Shown piece by piece: positions 35,453 through 44,443 of a stretch of 64,000 nt of DNA (positions are counted from its first letter, which is position 1; every line of letters begins with the position of its first letter). The translations under genes and the position numbers were made by a program. The stretch is from an uncultured Thalassotalea sp. (GTDB taxonomy: Bacteria; Pseudomonadota; Gammaproteobacteria; Enterobacterales; Alteromonadaceae), in the NCBI GenBank assembly GCA_947502355.1, contig CANMZP010000003.1, positions 62,001 through 126,000 of the forward strand, read 5' to 3'. Below the pieces are notes generated by a model. The model had not been told where the DNA came from. It worked only from the letters and a program-made list of their open reading frames with translations, and did no database searches.

Positions 35453-36367
35453 ATGCTAACTCAATTAGAACTTTATCCTTATAGCCCACAAGAGCTAGAA
35501 GAATGTCGCCGCTTATTCCATGGTCGCGGTCACGCTTATCCTGGTCTTGAACATGTTTGTGTGGACTGGTTTGCGCCGGTTATTCTAATCACCTTGTATA
35601 AAGAAGAACCACTAGATGCCCTTGAGCAACTTGCCGATAGGTTAAGACAAGAAATCCCTGCATGTAAAAGCGTACAGGTACAATATCGCTGCCGAGATAA
35701 AGCCCCTTATCAATTGTTATGGGGAGAGGAAGTAAACGAGTTGCAAGCTGTAGAGCACCAATTAACATATCAATTGCAATTGGGTCGAGCACAAAACAGT
35801 GGTTTATTTTTTGATATGCGCAATGGCCGCAAATGGGTCAAGGAAAATAGCCACAATAAAAACGTATTAAACCTGTTTGCCTATACCTGTGGCTTTTCGA
35901 TTGCCGCCATTGAAGGGGGTGCCAAGCAAGTTGTTAATATTGATATCAGTAAATCGCCATTAGCCAAGGGACGCGACAACCATCGCTTAAACAACCACAA
36001 CCTGCAAAAAGTAAAGTTTGAAGGCGTGGATATATTTAAGTCGTATAATCGATTGAAAAAGCATGGGCCTTACGATTTATTAATAAGCGATCCACCTTCA
36101 TTTCAAAAAGGCAGTGTCGACGTAAAACGCGACTACCCTAAAATCATCCGACGTTTAGGGCAACTGATGAACGATCAAGGCTTAGTTATGTTGTGCCTTA
36201 ACTCGCCCGATTTAGACGAGCAGTTCATCCATGACATGGTGCAAACCGAATGTCCTGATTGTGAATACATTACCTCTGTTAAACCGCCTGAGGTATACAA
36301 AGAAGCGATGCCTGGTAAGGGCTTAAAAGTGCTTATCTTTAAATACCTACAAAAAAGCTCGGACTGA
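35453..36367 (+). CDS. SAM-dependent methyltransferase, RlmI-like (23S rRNA-type)
   Basis: A 304-residue cytoplasmic methyltransferase. The SAM-binding core is NVLNLFAYTCGFSIAAIEGG (motif I), VNIDISKSPLAKGRDNHRLN (acidic loop) and YDLLISDPPSFQKGS (motif IV, D-P-P). The N-terminal part precedes Q-N-S-G-L-F-F-D-M-R-N-G-R, the block typical of the RlmI/RlmL-like class I group (PF10672). The family methylates RNA, probably rRNA, but lacks here the N-terminal PUA domain of full RlmI. The stop codon lies in the loop of the following terminator hairpin. Confidence 0.85.
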   Translation: MLTQLELYPYSPQELEECRRLFHGRGHAYPGLEHVCVDWFAPVILITLYKEEPLDALEQLADRLRQEIPACKSVQVQYRCRDKAPYQLLWGEEVNELQAVEHQLTYQLQLGRAQNSGLFFDMRNGRKWVKENSHNKNVLNLFAYTCGFSIAAIEGGAKQVVNIDISKSPLAKGRDNHRLNNHNLQKVKFEGVDIFKSYNRLKKHGPYDLLISDPPSFQKGSVDVKRDYPKIIRRLGQLMNDQGLVMLCLNSPDLDEQFIHDMVQTECPDCEYITSVKPPEVYKEAMPGKGLKVLIFKYLQKSSD

Positions 36368-36378
36368 TCCGAGCTTTT
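36353..36378. terminator. Bidirectional rho-independent terminator
   Basis: AAAAGCTCGGA/TCCGAGCTTTT, an 11-bp stem with a four-base loop and T-runs on both strands, lies between the convergent methyltransferase and LysE genes. The loop contains the stop codon of the first gene. Confidence 0.9.
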
Positions 36379-36412
36379 TAATTCCATACTTTTTAGTTCA
36401 CTGCTGTGTGGC

Positions 36413-37033
36413 TTAACTTATCACCACTCTTGCGGCAAGTAAGATAAGCACCACACCGGTAACTTTATCTATCACGGCACTGTTTTGTTTCAACCTAGAC
36501 AGCACCGGCCCTCGAGATAAACCAAAAACCACCAATAAATACCAAATGGTATCTATGCCTCCCACAGTAAGTACCATTATCATATTTTGTTGCCAACTGG
36601 CATTAACATCGACAAACTGACTAAATAGAGCCAAAAAGAAAATGGCCAACTTAGGGTTTAAAAAAGCGATTAAGAAGCCATCTCGCCAACCATTTACTTG
36701 TTTTGTGCCAGAGTGTTGATAATGTTCCGGGTCAAGATCAACAGAACTTCCCTTACTTTTTAATGCATTGAACGCTAAATAAATTAAAAATGCCGCTCCG
36801 GCATATCGGACAATATCAAAGGCAAGTGGTGACTGCACAATGACTAACCCTATCCCGGTTGCTGCGATAAACGCGTATAAACCAACCCCTATACCATGGC
36901 TGATGGCTGTAGCCATACCGGTATTTACTCCACCAACGACGGTATTACGGATAATCAAAGCCAAACTAGGCCCCGGCGATAAGGCCCCAAGCAAACATAC
37001 AAACACCAATGAAAGCCACAAATCTACTGTCAT
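36413..37033 (-). CDS. LysE/RhtB family amino-acid exporter
   Basis: A 206-residue inner-membrane exporter with six hydrophobic helices, the usual LysE/RhtB size. The first helix carries the family block LLGALSPGPSLALIIRNTVVGG with the conserved P-G-P. Another block is AISHGIGVGLYAFIAATGIG. The fourth and fifth regions (GWRDGFLIAFLNPKLAIFFLALFSQF) contain the conserved N-P-K. The family exports amino acids or their derivatives. The specific substrate is unknown. No operon partner is apparent. Confidence 0.9.
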   Translation of the reverse strand: MTVDLWLSLVFVCLLGALSPGPSLALIIRNTVVGGVNTGMATAISHGIGVGLYAFIAATGIGLVIVQSPLAFDIVRYAGAAFLIYLAFNALKSKGSSVDLDPEHYQHSGTKQVNGWRDGFLIAFLNPKLAIFFLALFSQFVDVNASWQQNMIMVLTVGGIDTIWYLLVVFGLSRGPVLSRLKQNSAVIDKVTGVVLILLAARVVIS

Positions 37034-37163
37034 AACACGCCCAAATACACATAACCAAAATTATCAAATTAACCTACAAGCCTATCACAACTTATCTGGC
37101 CCTAGCTATAAACAAGTTCGCTAGCCGCAAATTAGGCATTTACATTTCAATTTCTGGCTAGTC

Positions 37164-38009
37164 TTACAACGGTTTATAGGCTCTAACAAAGCTTGCAAAT
37201 CTGGGCGTGCCATTTTGGGTTAAACCAAAGAATTTATAGGTGATCGTTGAGCCAATCTCTGGCGGATTTACTCTTTGCTTAACCGAAAAGCCGGTACCTA
37301 TTTTAAACTGCACTCCGTGTGTATTTTCCACCAGTATGGCCCCCATTTTATCCCTGTATTTCCCTTTGCCGGAGAAATGCGCCAGCACAATGGCTTCATC
37401 ATTTTGGTGAGGCTTAAGTTTCAAAATATTTTGAGTTCTTCCCACTTGATAATAAGCACGCTTTTTATGGAGCATCAGACCTTCGCCCCCGCCATTGACG
37501 ACATCCGTTAGTTTGGCCTGCAATTGAATGTGATTATCGATGGTATGTTGTGGGATCATCTGTAAATACCGTGAGTTTGCCGCCTTTACGATGCGCTGCA
37601 TTTGTGCAACTCGCTGCGCAAAAACCAACTCACTATCGGGTAAATCAAATATCATAAAACGTACCTTATGCCAGCTTTGCTCATCTCCTTGTAGCTTGCT
37701 GACAATACTTAAGGTTTGCTCAAACTTGCCTCGGCCAAGCCATAATTCGCCATCAAGGGGCTGGCTACCAAAATCTTCACTAAACCAAGTTGGCGCGGCA
37801 AAGACATAGCCTCGCCTTGAGCGCAATACCTTACCATCCCAATAAGCTCTAACCCCATCAAGCTTTTCACTGACCAAATAGTCTTTAATATCGACATCGC
37901 CAGAAAATACCGAGGCTAATTGAATGGCAGGTGTTGATGGCTCGGTATTGGCCGCACTATAAAAACTGATAAGAAAGCCTAACAAGCAGGCAAAAATTGA
38001 CTGTTTCAT
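37164..38009 (-). CDS. Exported ATP-dependent DNA ligase (Lig E type)
   Basis: A 281-residue minimal DNA ligase with a signal peptide (MKQSIFACLLGFLISFYSAA), as in the periplasmic Lig E group of proteobacteria linked to natural competence and extracellular DNA. The nucleotidyltransferase motif I is SEKLDGVRAYWDG with the AMP-accepting Lys. Further motifs include RSRRGYVFAAPTW, PLDGELWLG, EGLMLHKK and ILKLKPHQNDEAIVLAHFSG. A short OB domain closes the protein. ATG 38009 has AAGGAA at good spacing; a GTG five codons upstream is the longest alternative. It seals nicks in DNA with ATP, so how it gets ATP in the periplasm is an open family question. Confidence 0.9.
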   Translation of the reverse strand: MKQSIFACLLGFLISFYSAANTEPSTPAIQLASVFSGDVDIKDYLVSEKLDGVRAYWDGKVLRSRRGYVFAAPTWFSEDFGSQPLDGELWLGRGKFEQTLSIVSKLQGDEQSWHKVRFMIFDLPDSELVFAQRVAQMQRIVKAANSRYLQMIPQHTIDNHIQLQAKLTDVVNGGGEGLMLHKKRAYYQVGRTQNILKLKPHQNDEAIVLAHFSGKGKYRDKMGAILVENTHGVQFKIGTGFSVKQRVNPPEIGSTITYKFFGLTQNGTPRFASFVRAYKPL

Positions 38010-38241
38010 TCGGTGTTCCTTCACCTCATTTATCCTTGATTACAGCCTAGACGCTTTTGTCGTAACCGCCCAACCGGTGCTTATAGGGGATGGTCAATTT
38101 CCTTAATACTTAGTGTCTCAGACACACATCAAAAACTCATTAAAATATAAGCAGCTGATTTATAAACATTTTTAATTGTTGGTATCAATTTTGCTCATTA
38201 ATAAAAAGGTAAACACTTTAAAAACGAATAAAGGGATACAA

Positions 38242-38472
38242 ATGACACCATTAAAACAAAAGCTTTTTGCCATTGTAGGGGCAGTATTCTTGCTAATCGG
38301 CCTGATTTTTATCATTTTACCGGGTCCGGCCATTTTATTTATTCCACTAGGCCTTGCCCTGTTAAGCTTTGAATATCCGGTTGCCAAACGCTGGCTTAGA
38401 AAGTATCAAACGTATTCATCGGTTGCGGCACGAAAAACCGATGCACTTGTTGCTAGGATGAGAGCTCGTTAA
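38242..38472 (+). CDS. PGPGW family small membrane protein
   Basis: A 76-residue protein with one or two hydrophobic helices forming a hairpin: LFAIVGAVFLLIGLIFIILP, then the family turn G-P-A and ILFIPLGLALLSFEYPVAKRWL. The P-G-P-A in the turn matches the PGPGW family (PF09656), whose role is not known. The C-terminus is basic and cytoplasmic (RKTDALVARMRAR). ATG 38242 with AAGGGA upstream is preferred to a start 66 bases earlier. It is monocistronic. Confidence 0.8.
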   Translation: MTPLKQKLFAIVGAVFLLIGLIFIILPGPAILFIPLGLALLSFEYPVAKRWLRKYQTYSSVAARKTDALVARMRAR

Positions 38473-38572
38473 TGTAGAGATGAATATTTCGGTTCGTTGT
38501 GTCTATAGTAGATCCCAGATATGACTGGTGAGTTTGGTGAGATGACCTTTTTATCGATTCAGAAAGCAAAAA

Positions 38573-38600
38573 AAACCTCTAATTAAAAAATTAGAGGTTT
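38573..38600 (-). terminator. Rho-independent terminator
   Basis: AAACCTCTAATT/AATTAGAGGTTT with a four-base loop is followed on the minus strand by eight T residues. It serves the DUF3581 gene and may also stop plus-strand transcripts. Confidence 0.88.
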
Positions 38601-38716
38601 AGGTTTGCTACCTTTTTATTGTTTTTAGTCGTAGCGATTGTTCATATCTTTATTATTATTATTTTCGGCAGTTTATTACCGAGTGTTTCCACTCTCCCCC
38701 AAGTGAACTTTTTGCA

Positions 38717-39442
38717 TTACGCTACTTTACTGGCAAAATGCTTATCTTTTAAGGCAAAGAACTTATCAATTAATACCTTCATTTCGTCAACACAATAAGG
38801 CTTTAAACCGCCTAATAACATGTACTTTACACCAAAACCAACCACTTCACCGTTATGGATAAAATCGAAAACTAATTTAGCTTGGCCACGTTTGCCATCT
38901 ACGGTTAATTCGGTGCGTTGCTCATTAAATTGCACACTTACTTCACTAAAATCCAAACGGTCTAAATGAATTTCCATACATTCGTACATCGCCATTGGGC
39001 GTGCGGGATTAATCATTACCTGATTTTTTTCCATCAGATCACCCAAAATGTGTGGGAATGTATGTCCCGAAAACTCAACATATGAACGAATTAGAGCGTT
39101 GATTAACGAGTCACACTTTGTGTGTTCTCCCGTAGCCTTATAATCCAGATAGACTTTATCTTTGGCGTCGGTAATGGCTGTTACATCGCTTTGTTGCTCT
39201 GGGAATGTTAATTCAACAACATCGGTTACCATGCCTTTAAAATTAAAGGTCATGTTTTGGCTCAAACCATTCTTAGCGAGAATAATAGAGAAAAGTAAGT
39301 CACCAGGAACACAAAACCGCTTGGCGTCTATATCGTGGATAGGGTTGAAGTCATCACAAACTTCTTTAGCAAAGTCACTTGCCTGTTGGCGTTCAAAACT
39401 GATTTTTTGGTCATTTTCGTGAAAATACTGGTTCACAAACAT
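38717..39442 (-). CDS. DUF3581 family protein
   Basis: A 241-residue soluble protein matching DUF3581 along its length. The N-terminal part contains ASDFAKEVCDDFNPIHDIDAKR, which resembles the hydratase-type hot-dog motif with Asp and His in D-x-N-P-I-H. The second half is a similar fold with MINPARPMAMYECMEIHLDR and GFGVKYMLLGGLKPYC. The family is confined to marine gammaproteobacteria and has no assigned role; a CoA-thioester-binding fold is inference. ATG 39442 has AGGA at eight bases; a GTG two codons upstream is the alternative. Confidence 0.85.
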   Translation of the reverse strand: MFVNQYFHENDQKISFERQQASDFAKEVCDDFNPIHDIDAKRFCVPGDLLFSIILAKNGLSQNMTFNFKGMVTDVVELTFPEQQSDVTAITDAKDKVYLDYKATGEHTKCDSLINALIRSYVEFSGHTFPHILGDLMEKNQVMINPARPMAMYECMEIHLDRLDFSEVSVQFNEQRTELTVDGKRGQAKLVFDFIHNGEVVGFGVKYMLLGGLKPYCVDEMKVLIDKFFALKDKHFASKVA

Positions 39443-39668
39443 TTGCACATTCCTTGATATTGCAATTTTTACGTTGCGTAGTCTAACAGTCTGGCTACTA
39501 AAAATCTCAAAAGATTAACTCAACAGACCAGTTAGATAATGCAGCTAAAACACGATAAGATTCAACAGAATAGATCTATTTTCGTCGAACTTTAACTTTC
39601 ACACCAAACCTTACAACACCCCACTAACAATCAAACAACAAAAAACCAACCCCAACCTTACACCCCAG

Positions 39669-41582
39669 TTACTTCTTACTCATTCTCGAACGACTTGTTG
39701 TCGAGCGACTCATCGATTTATTACTCAGCCTTGGGGCGCTCATTTTAGGGCCGCTGCTGCGACTTTGGGACCGAGATATTGTATTTACCTTAGACGAACT
39801 TCGATAAGCTTTACTGCTTGTGACTGGGCTGCTGCTTTTATAATTAGTCGTTTTTCTAACCTCTGAACGATATGATTTATTTACAGTCGCTGGGGCTTTT
39901 CTTTGCTCGTTTCTTGCTGTTTGCACATTAGCTTGCCTTTGCGGGGTCGCTTGCCTTTGAACAGTAGAGGGGCTCACTCTTTTGCTGTTCTTCGCAGAGC
40001 CATATGCCTTTGATAAATCGTTATTAAAGGCTTTGTTTGGTGATTTTGAATGACGATTTACATTGCTCGCCGTTTTACTGGTTGAATTTGTGGTTAATTG
40101 CCCAGTACGTCCCTGCTTTAAAGCCTTAGTCGTTTTTGTATATTGGCTTTTATAGGCTGTTGAGCTATTACGTTTAAAGTCACTATTACGGCTTAAATCA
40201 CTGCTGCGATTGACTTTATCACTGGTATTGGCATTTACCCGATTTAGATTGTTCTTATTGTTTTTGCTGCTATTTTTATTGCTTGAGTACTGTTTCGTTT
40301 TGGATAACGTGTTGCGATTAGCTGGTGAGTTGCTTAGTTTTTGCTTAAAACTTTCTTGACGCATCGCTGTGGTACGTTTGTTGATATCACCACGATTATT
40401 GCGTTTCGCCGTGTCGACGCTTTTTTTACCGGTATCGGTTCTAAGGCCAGTTTGCCTTGTTAAAGACGAACTTTGTTTGCCACGAAAGGCGTTGTTAAAA
40501 CTGTTTGAGCGATCGTAATTAACGGCGCGCAAGTCTTCTTGGGCTCTCAGTCTTTTGCTGTGTTGCACACTATAGCGATTACTTTTGTAATGTTTGGCGG
40601 TCTTATTGCTTCTATAAGCGACACCTTTGCGGTGACTCGGCTCGTGTTTCCAACGCTTCCGCTCTGAAGAAACATGCTTTTTAGGGCCATTCGCATAATG
40701 CTTTTTGCCATGGCTAGAGTGTTTTTTATGATGCTTATTGTGGCCACGATGATGACCGCCATGATGTCGGTAATAGTGATGATCGTGATGAACGACCACA
40801 TGATGGTTATGCCAATGAAAGCTACCAAATAATATTCCTACTGAGACATGAACGCCCGAGTGCCAGTAGAACGGGCTGTGATGATGAACACCAGTATAAT
40901 AAGGTAAATGATGTGGGTGTCCCCAATAAACCGGTGGGTAATGATGCCAATACCAAGGCCCGTAAACGACACGTGTATCGTAATAAGGCACGTAAATAAC
41001 CTCTGGTGTTGCAGGTTCAATCACAATGGTTTTCTCTACTCGAGTTACCGTGGTATTTTCCATTTTTTCCAGATTACCGGCTTCATCGGCTTGGGCCCGT
41101 AATGTTTGTATACTAGCAAGGACTTGCTCTTCGGCTTCTAAAAAGGCATCACCAATTTGTTTGGTCCAATTTATTTCTTCGCTTAGCTTGCTAACGACCT
41201 GCGCAAAAGGCAGTAACGCTTTAACACTTGGGTCCCAGTCTTTGTCCTGCGCTTGTTCAACCACCTGATCGGCATCTAGGCCGGTATGGTTTTTTAACCA
41301 TCTATCCGCTTCAATTATTTCTAAAGGGTACGTTGAGGCAATAAGAATATGGGTTAATAAGCTGTCTGGGTATAAGGCAATGGGCGCCAGCAATTGTTCA
41401 AGCTCGCCTTGTGAATAGACGATTTCAACATCATTAATATCTTTAGGAGCCTGCTCAGCTACATCATTAACGTTGGTTACCGTACTAGCTGTGTTACTGC
41501 TTGCTTCAGTCAGGGCCGACGCAGGAAAGGAGAACAGAGAGGCAACCGCAACAATAAAGAGTATTTGGATTTGCTTATTCAT
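39669..41582 (-). CDS. DUF3300 family secreted protein with His-rich and low-complexity tail
   Basis: A 637-residue exported protein. A signal peptide (IQILFIVAVASLFSFPASA) leads to the DUF3300 domain at about 55-175 (LEQLLAPIALYPDSLLTHIL, DKDWDPSVKALLPFAQVVSK). Residues about 205-300 are extremely rich in His, Tyr and Trp (WYWHHYPPVYWGHPHHLPYY, HDHHYYRHHGGHHRGHNKHH), likely able to bind metal. The last 330 residues are Ser/Lys/Arg/Asn/Thr-rich and probably disordered, ending in repeated SRS/RSR. Envelope location is likely; the function is unknown. AGAGG precedes the ATG. The strand bias toward basic residues suggests binding to an anionic surface polymer or to DNA. Confidence 0.82.
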   Translation of the reverse strand: MNKQIQILFIVAVASLFSFPASALTEASSNTASTVTNVNDVAEQAPKDINDVEIVYSQGELEQLLAPIALYPDSLLTHILIASTYPLEIIEADRWLKNHTGLDADQVVEQAQDKDWDPSVKALLPFAQVVSKLSEEINWTKQIGDAFLEAEEQVLASIQTLRAQADEAGNLEKMENTTVTRVEKTIVIEPATPEVIYVPYYDTRVVYGPWYWHHYPPVYWGHPHHLPYYTGVHHHSPFYWHSGVHVSVGILFGSFHWHNHHVVVHHDHHYYRHHGGHHRGHNKHHKKHSSHGKKHYANGPKKHVSSERKRWKHEPSHRKGVAYRSNKTAKHYKSNRYSVQHSKRLRAQEDLRAVNYDRSNSFNNAFRGKQSSSLTRQTGLRTDTGKKSVDTAKRNNRGDINKRTTAMRQESFKQKLSNSPANRNTLSKTKQYSSNKNSSKNNKNNLNRVNANTSDKVNRSSDLSRNSDFKRNSSTAYKSQYTKTTKALKQGRTGQLTTNSTSKTASNVNRHSKSPNKAFNNDLSKAYGSAKNSKRVSPSTVQRQATPQRQANVQTARNEQRKAPATVNKSYRSEVRKTTNYKSSSPVTSSKAYRSSSKVNTISRSQSRSSGPKMSAPRLSNKSMSRSTTSRSRMSKK

Positions 41583-41774
41583 ACATACCTCTGCTTAGTG
41601 GGAAAGAATATACCAAGTGCATTAAGAGCAGAAGTAAAACGCCATAAAACGTGCATGTGGAATTTTAGATCACTGCTTATACCCATTAATCATAGCGAAT
41701 GGAAGATGAACATAAGCTGAATAAAACGAAATATTAGGTAAAAAATCGTAATGATTTGCGATTACGCGTGCCCA

Positions 41775-43187
41775 CTAACAGGGCAAAACTAAGGTAAATT
41801 GAGCGCCGGTTAAGGTGTTAGAACGCTCGATGGTAAGCTCCCCTTGATAACTTTTTACTAAGTCGCGCACAATGGCCAGACCAATGCCATGCCCTTGCTC
41901 ATAGGTATCAACGCGGGTACCGCGCTGTAAAATAGACTCAACCTGATCGGGTAATATACCCACCCCATCGTCTTCAATAACAATGCCGACTTTATCTGCT
42001 TGGAGGTAATGTATTGAAACAACAACGTGTTTCTTTGCGGCTTTACAGGCGTTGTCTAACACATTCCCAAGCAGCTCAAACAAATCACTTTCATCCCCTT
42101 TAAAGAGGGCTTTTTGGTCAATATTTACGTGAAATTGCAGTTGCTTTTGGTGATATATTTTTTTTAGGCTATTTAAAATCTTAGACACAATCGGCTCTAT
42201 TTTAATGCCCACATGCCAAGCGGTTTGTCCGGCAGACTGAGCCCGTTTGAGTTGATGTTCAATAATGTGATTAATTTGCCCCAATTGCTGCTTGTTTGCC
42301 GAAGTTAATCCTTCTTGCCCCTGTAATACCGCTAAAGGGGTCTTTAAACTATGCGCCAAATCCGAGAGGGCATTACGATAACGGCTACGTTGCTTTTGTT
42401 CGGTTTTCAATAAAATATTCAGTTGATCAGCAAGTTGCTGTAATTCCACCGGGTATGGATGGTCGATAAATTGCTGTTTGCCGGATTCTATGGCCTTAAC
42501 ATCGCTGCGCAATGTGCGTAAAGGTTTAAGAGTGTACTTCAACCAAACGCCTTGTATAAAAAGCAGCACCACCATTAAAGCAATTAACCATAGCCACAGT
42601 TGATGCTTAAATTGCAAAAGCAATAAATCGAAGTCGGTTTTATCTTTTAATATATGTAAGGTGACAGGCAAGCTGATACTTTCGTCGGCAAAACTAACGG
42701 AGAAACTAAAAATAAAATGAGTCCGCTCAGCAAGCACTATTTGACCAAATTGGCTTTCCCCCAAAAAGGGAGCAGGAAGAACTGGGGTTAACTCGAGTCC
42801 TAATAAAGAAGGCGATGTCCATACTAGCTGTTGACTGACAACCGCTTGCGCTTCACTCAAGCTTTGTTTGTCTATTTCTACCGACTCTTGTTGGGAAAAC
42901 GCCGCATATAAACCAGACTCACTGACATTAAATTGGTTTTCCAGTAACACCTCTGGCAACAATAATTGCTGTTCGCTCACCTCACTGACCGCTAAAATAG
43001 AATAACTAAAGGCTTTTAACTCACTTTCGATGGCATCGACCATTTGGTTGGAAAACGCACTGTTAATAATGAGCCCAGCCGTAGGCAATAAAATTAACAC
43101 CATAAACAATGCGCTCACAAATAGGCGCATTTGCAGAGAGTTAGCACGCTCTTTAAGTGTGTTTAAGGAAGATAACAACCAGGGCAT
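41775..43187 (-). CDS. Sensor histidine kinase, PhoQ-like
   Basis: A 470-residue inner-membrane sensor. One helix at about 20-45 (LFVSALFMVLILLPTAGLII) and one at about 195-215 (LWLWLIALMVVLLFIQGVWL) enclose a periplasmic sensing domain of about 150 residues. HAMP-like and dimerisation regions follow. The H-box is SDLAHSLKTPLAVLQGQ, the N-box LGNVLDNACKAAKKHV, and the G-boxes IEDDGVGI and GHGIGLAIVRDL. It phosphorylates the response regulator encoded two bases upstream. The periplasmic ligand is unknown, though the PepSY protein in the same operon may modulate it. Confidence 0.92.
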   Translation of the reverse strand: MPWLLSSLNTLKERANSLQMRLFVSALFMVLILLPTAGLIINSAFSNQMVDAIESELKAFSYSILAVSEVSEQQLLLPEVLLENQFNVSESGLYAAFSQQESVEIDKQSLSEAQAVVSQQLVWTSPSLLGLELTPVLPAPFLGESQFGQIVLAERTHFIFSFSVSFADESISLPVTLHILKDKTDFDLLLLQFKHQLWLWLIALMVVLLFIQGVWLKYTLKPLRTLRSDVKAIESGKQQFIDHPYPVELQQLADQLNILLKTEQKQRSRYRNALSDLAHSLKTPLAVLQGQEGLTSANKQQLGQINHIIEHQLKRAQSAGQTAWHVGIKIEPIVSKILNSLKKIYHQKQLQFHVNIDQKALFKGDESDLFELLGNVLDNACKAAKKHVVVSIHYLQADKVGIVIEDDGVGILPDQVESILQRGTRVDTYEQGHGIGLAIVRDLVKSYQGELTIERSNTLTGAQFTLVLPC

Positions 43188-43189
43188 GG

Positions 43190-43873
43190 CTATTTTTCGC
43201 TATCGAGTACACGTAATTTATAGCCTTGGCCTCTAAGGGTTTCAATAATCGAGTATTGACCATCGGGGTCCAACTTTTGTCTAAGGCGACGGATAAACAC
43301 TTCGATGACATTTGAGTCTAAATCGAAGTCTTCATTATAAATATGCTCCGTTAATTGGGTTTTCGATTTCACTACCCCAACATGCAATAACAAATATTCA
43401 ATCAGTTTATATTCTGAAGAGCTTAAGCTGACGGGCTTATTAGCCATACTCACTTCCATGCTAGCCGTATTTATTTGCAAAGGACCATTACTAATCACCG
43501 GACTTGCTTGGCCCACACTACGACGTATTAAGGCATTAATGCGCGCCATTAGCTCTTCTATTTGGAACGGCTTGGTAAGGTAATCATCGGCACCAGCATC
43601 GAGGCCTTCAACTTTATCTTGCCAATGATCCCGAGCGGTAAGAATTAAAATGGGAAAGGCGATTTGTCGCTCTCGTAACTGGCGAATTAAACTAATGCCA
43701 TCAATTTTGGGTAAACCTATATCAATAATGGCGGCATCATAGGGGTATTCACTAGCCTGAAACAACCCGAGTTCGCCATCGCTAGCAACATCCACCGAGT
43801 AGTTCGATCTTTTTAAACTTTGCTCAATTTGTTGTTGTAGATCCAAATCGTCTTCTACTAGTAATAATCGCAT
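43190..43873 (-). CDS. OmpR/PhoP-family response regulator
   Basis: A 227-residue regulator. The receiver domain keeps the acidic pocket (VEDD), the phospho-acceptor Asp in AAIIDIGLPKIDG, the Thr in LILTARD and the Lys in YLTKPF. The C-terminal winged helix of the OmpR type is SSEYKLIEYLLLHVGVVKS through NVIEVFIRRLRQKLD, with the usual wing. Proteins of this group bind direct repeats in promoters. A candidate repeat lies upstream of the divergent surface-protein gene at 44382-44398. It is the second gene of the PepSY-regulator-kinase operon. Confidence 0.93.
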   Translation of the reverse strand: MRLLLVEDDLDLQQQIEQSLKRSNYSVDVASDGELGLFQASEYPYDAAIIDIGLPKIDGISLIRQLRERQIAFPILILTARDHWQDKVEGLDAGADDYLTKPFQIEELMARINALIRRSVGQASPVISNGPLQINTASMEVSMANKPVSLSSSEYKLIEYLLLHVGVVKSKTQLTEHIYNEDFDLDSNVIEVFIRRLRQKLDPDGQYSIIETLRGQGYKLRVLDSEK

Positions 43874-43878
43874 AATGG

Positions 43879-44172
43879 CTAACCCTTTATTTTTCCAGTT
43901 TTGGCATTTACAGAAACAGAAATAATATGTCCGTCATCTTTTAACAACTTAACCTTATAACGACCTTTTGATGATTTTTTCGAACTTAAGACCTTCCCGC
44001 CATAACGTTTTTTTACAAGTTTTGCGGCATGCGTGGCGCTCTTAACAACGTTATTATTTTGTGATTGGAGCTTCTGGCTATTGTATTGCACATTGTTTGG
44101 CGTCCCTTTTGCGATAAGCAAAGGTGAGCATATAAAGGCAAACATCAACAATATATATATTAGCGCTTTCAT
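43879..44172 (-). CDS. PepSY domain protein
   Basis: A 97-residue exported protein with a signal peptide (MKALIYILLMFAFICSPLLI). The rest is one PepSY-like domain (ATHAAKLVKKRYGGKVLSSK, YKVKLLKDDGHIISVSVNAK) ending TGKIKG. PepSY proteins often accompany two-component systems and are thought to inhibit peptidases or tune sensor kinases in the periplasm. It is the first gene of the operon with the response regulator, six bases upstream of it. ATG 44172 gives a clean signal peptide with CAGGGA upstream; the frame extends nine codons further without need. Confidence 0.82.
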   Translation of the reverse strand: MKALIYILLMFAFICSPLLIAKGTPNNVQYNSQKLQSQNNNVVKSATHAAKLVKKRYGGKVLSSKKSSKGRYKVKLLKDDGHIISVSVNAKTGKIKG

Positions 44173-44381
44173 CAAAATTCCCTGGGTATTGACTATCAAT
44201 GTACCTAATGCTGGTCTAGGTAATTGCTCAAACGATTTCCATTAAGTGTAAAAGATTGAATCATTTAAATAAACTTCTTTCCCTCTATCCTAACAATAAC
44301 TTCCTTAACAACAACTGAATAAAATAATAAAGCACGCTCATAACCTTTATTGAATAGCGCATTTCCCCCTGCTCATTTTCC

Positions 44382-44398
44382 GTTCAGTTTCTGTTCAG
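44382..44398 (+). promoter_or_regulatory. Candidate response-regulator box, GTTCAG direct repeat
   Basis: GTTCAG-TTTCT-GTTCAG: two identical hexamers spaced 11 bases from start to start, the same spacing as the PhoP box (GTTTA-N5-GTTTA) and the CpxR box. It lies 46 bases before the start codon of the choice-of-anchor-H-like gene and faces away from the two-component operon. Binding by that operon's regulator is inference. Confidence 0.5.
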
Positions 44399-44443
44399 TT
44401 AGCTTGAGGTTTAATGGCTACATCATTATTGGAGGGTCACCCT

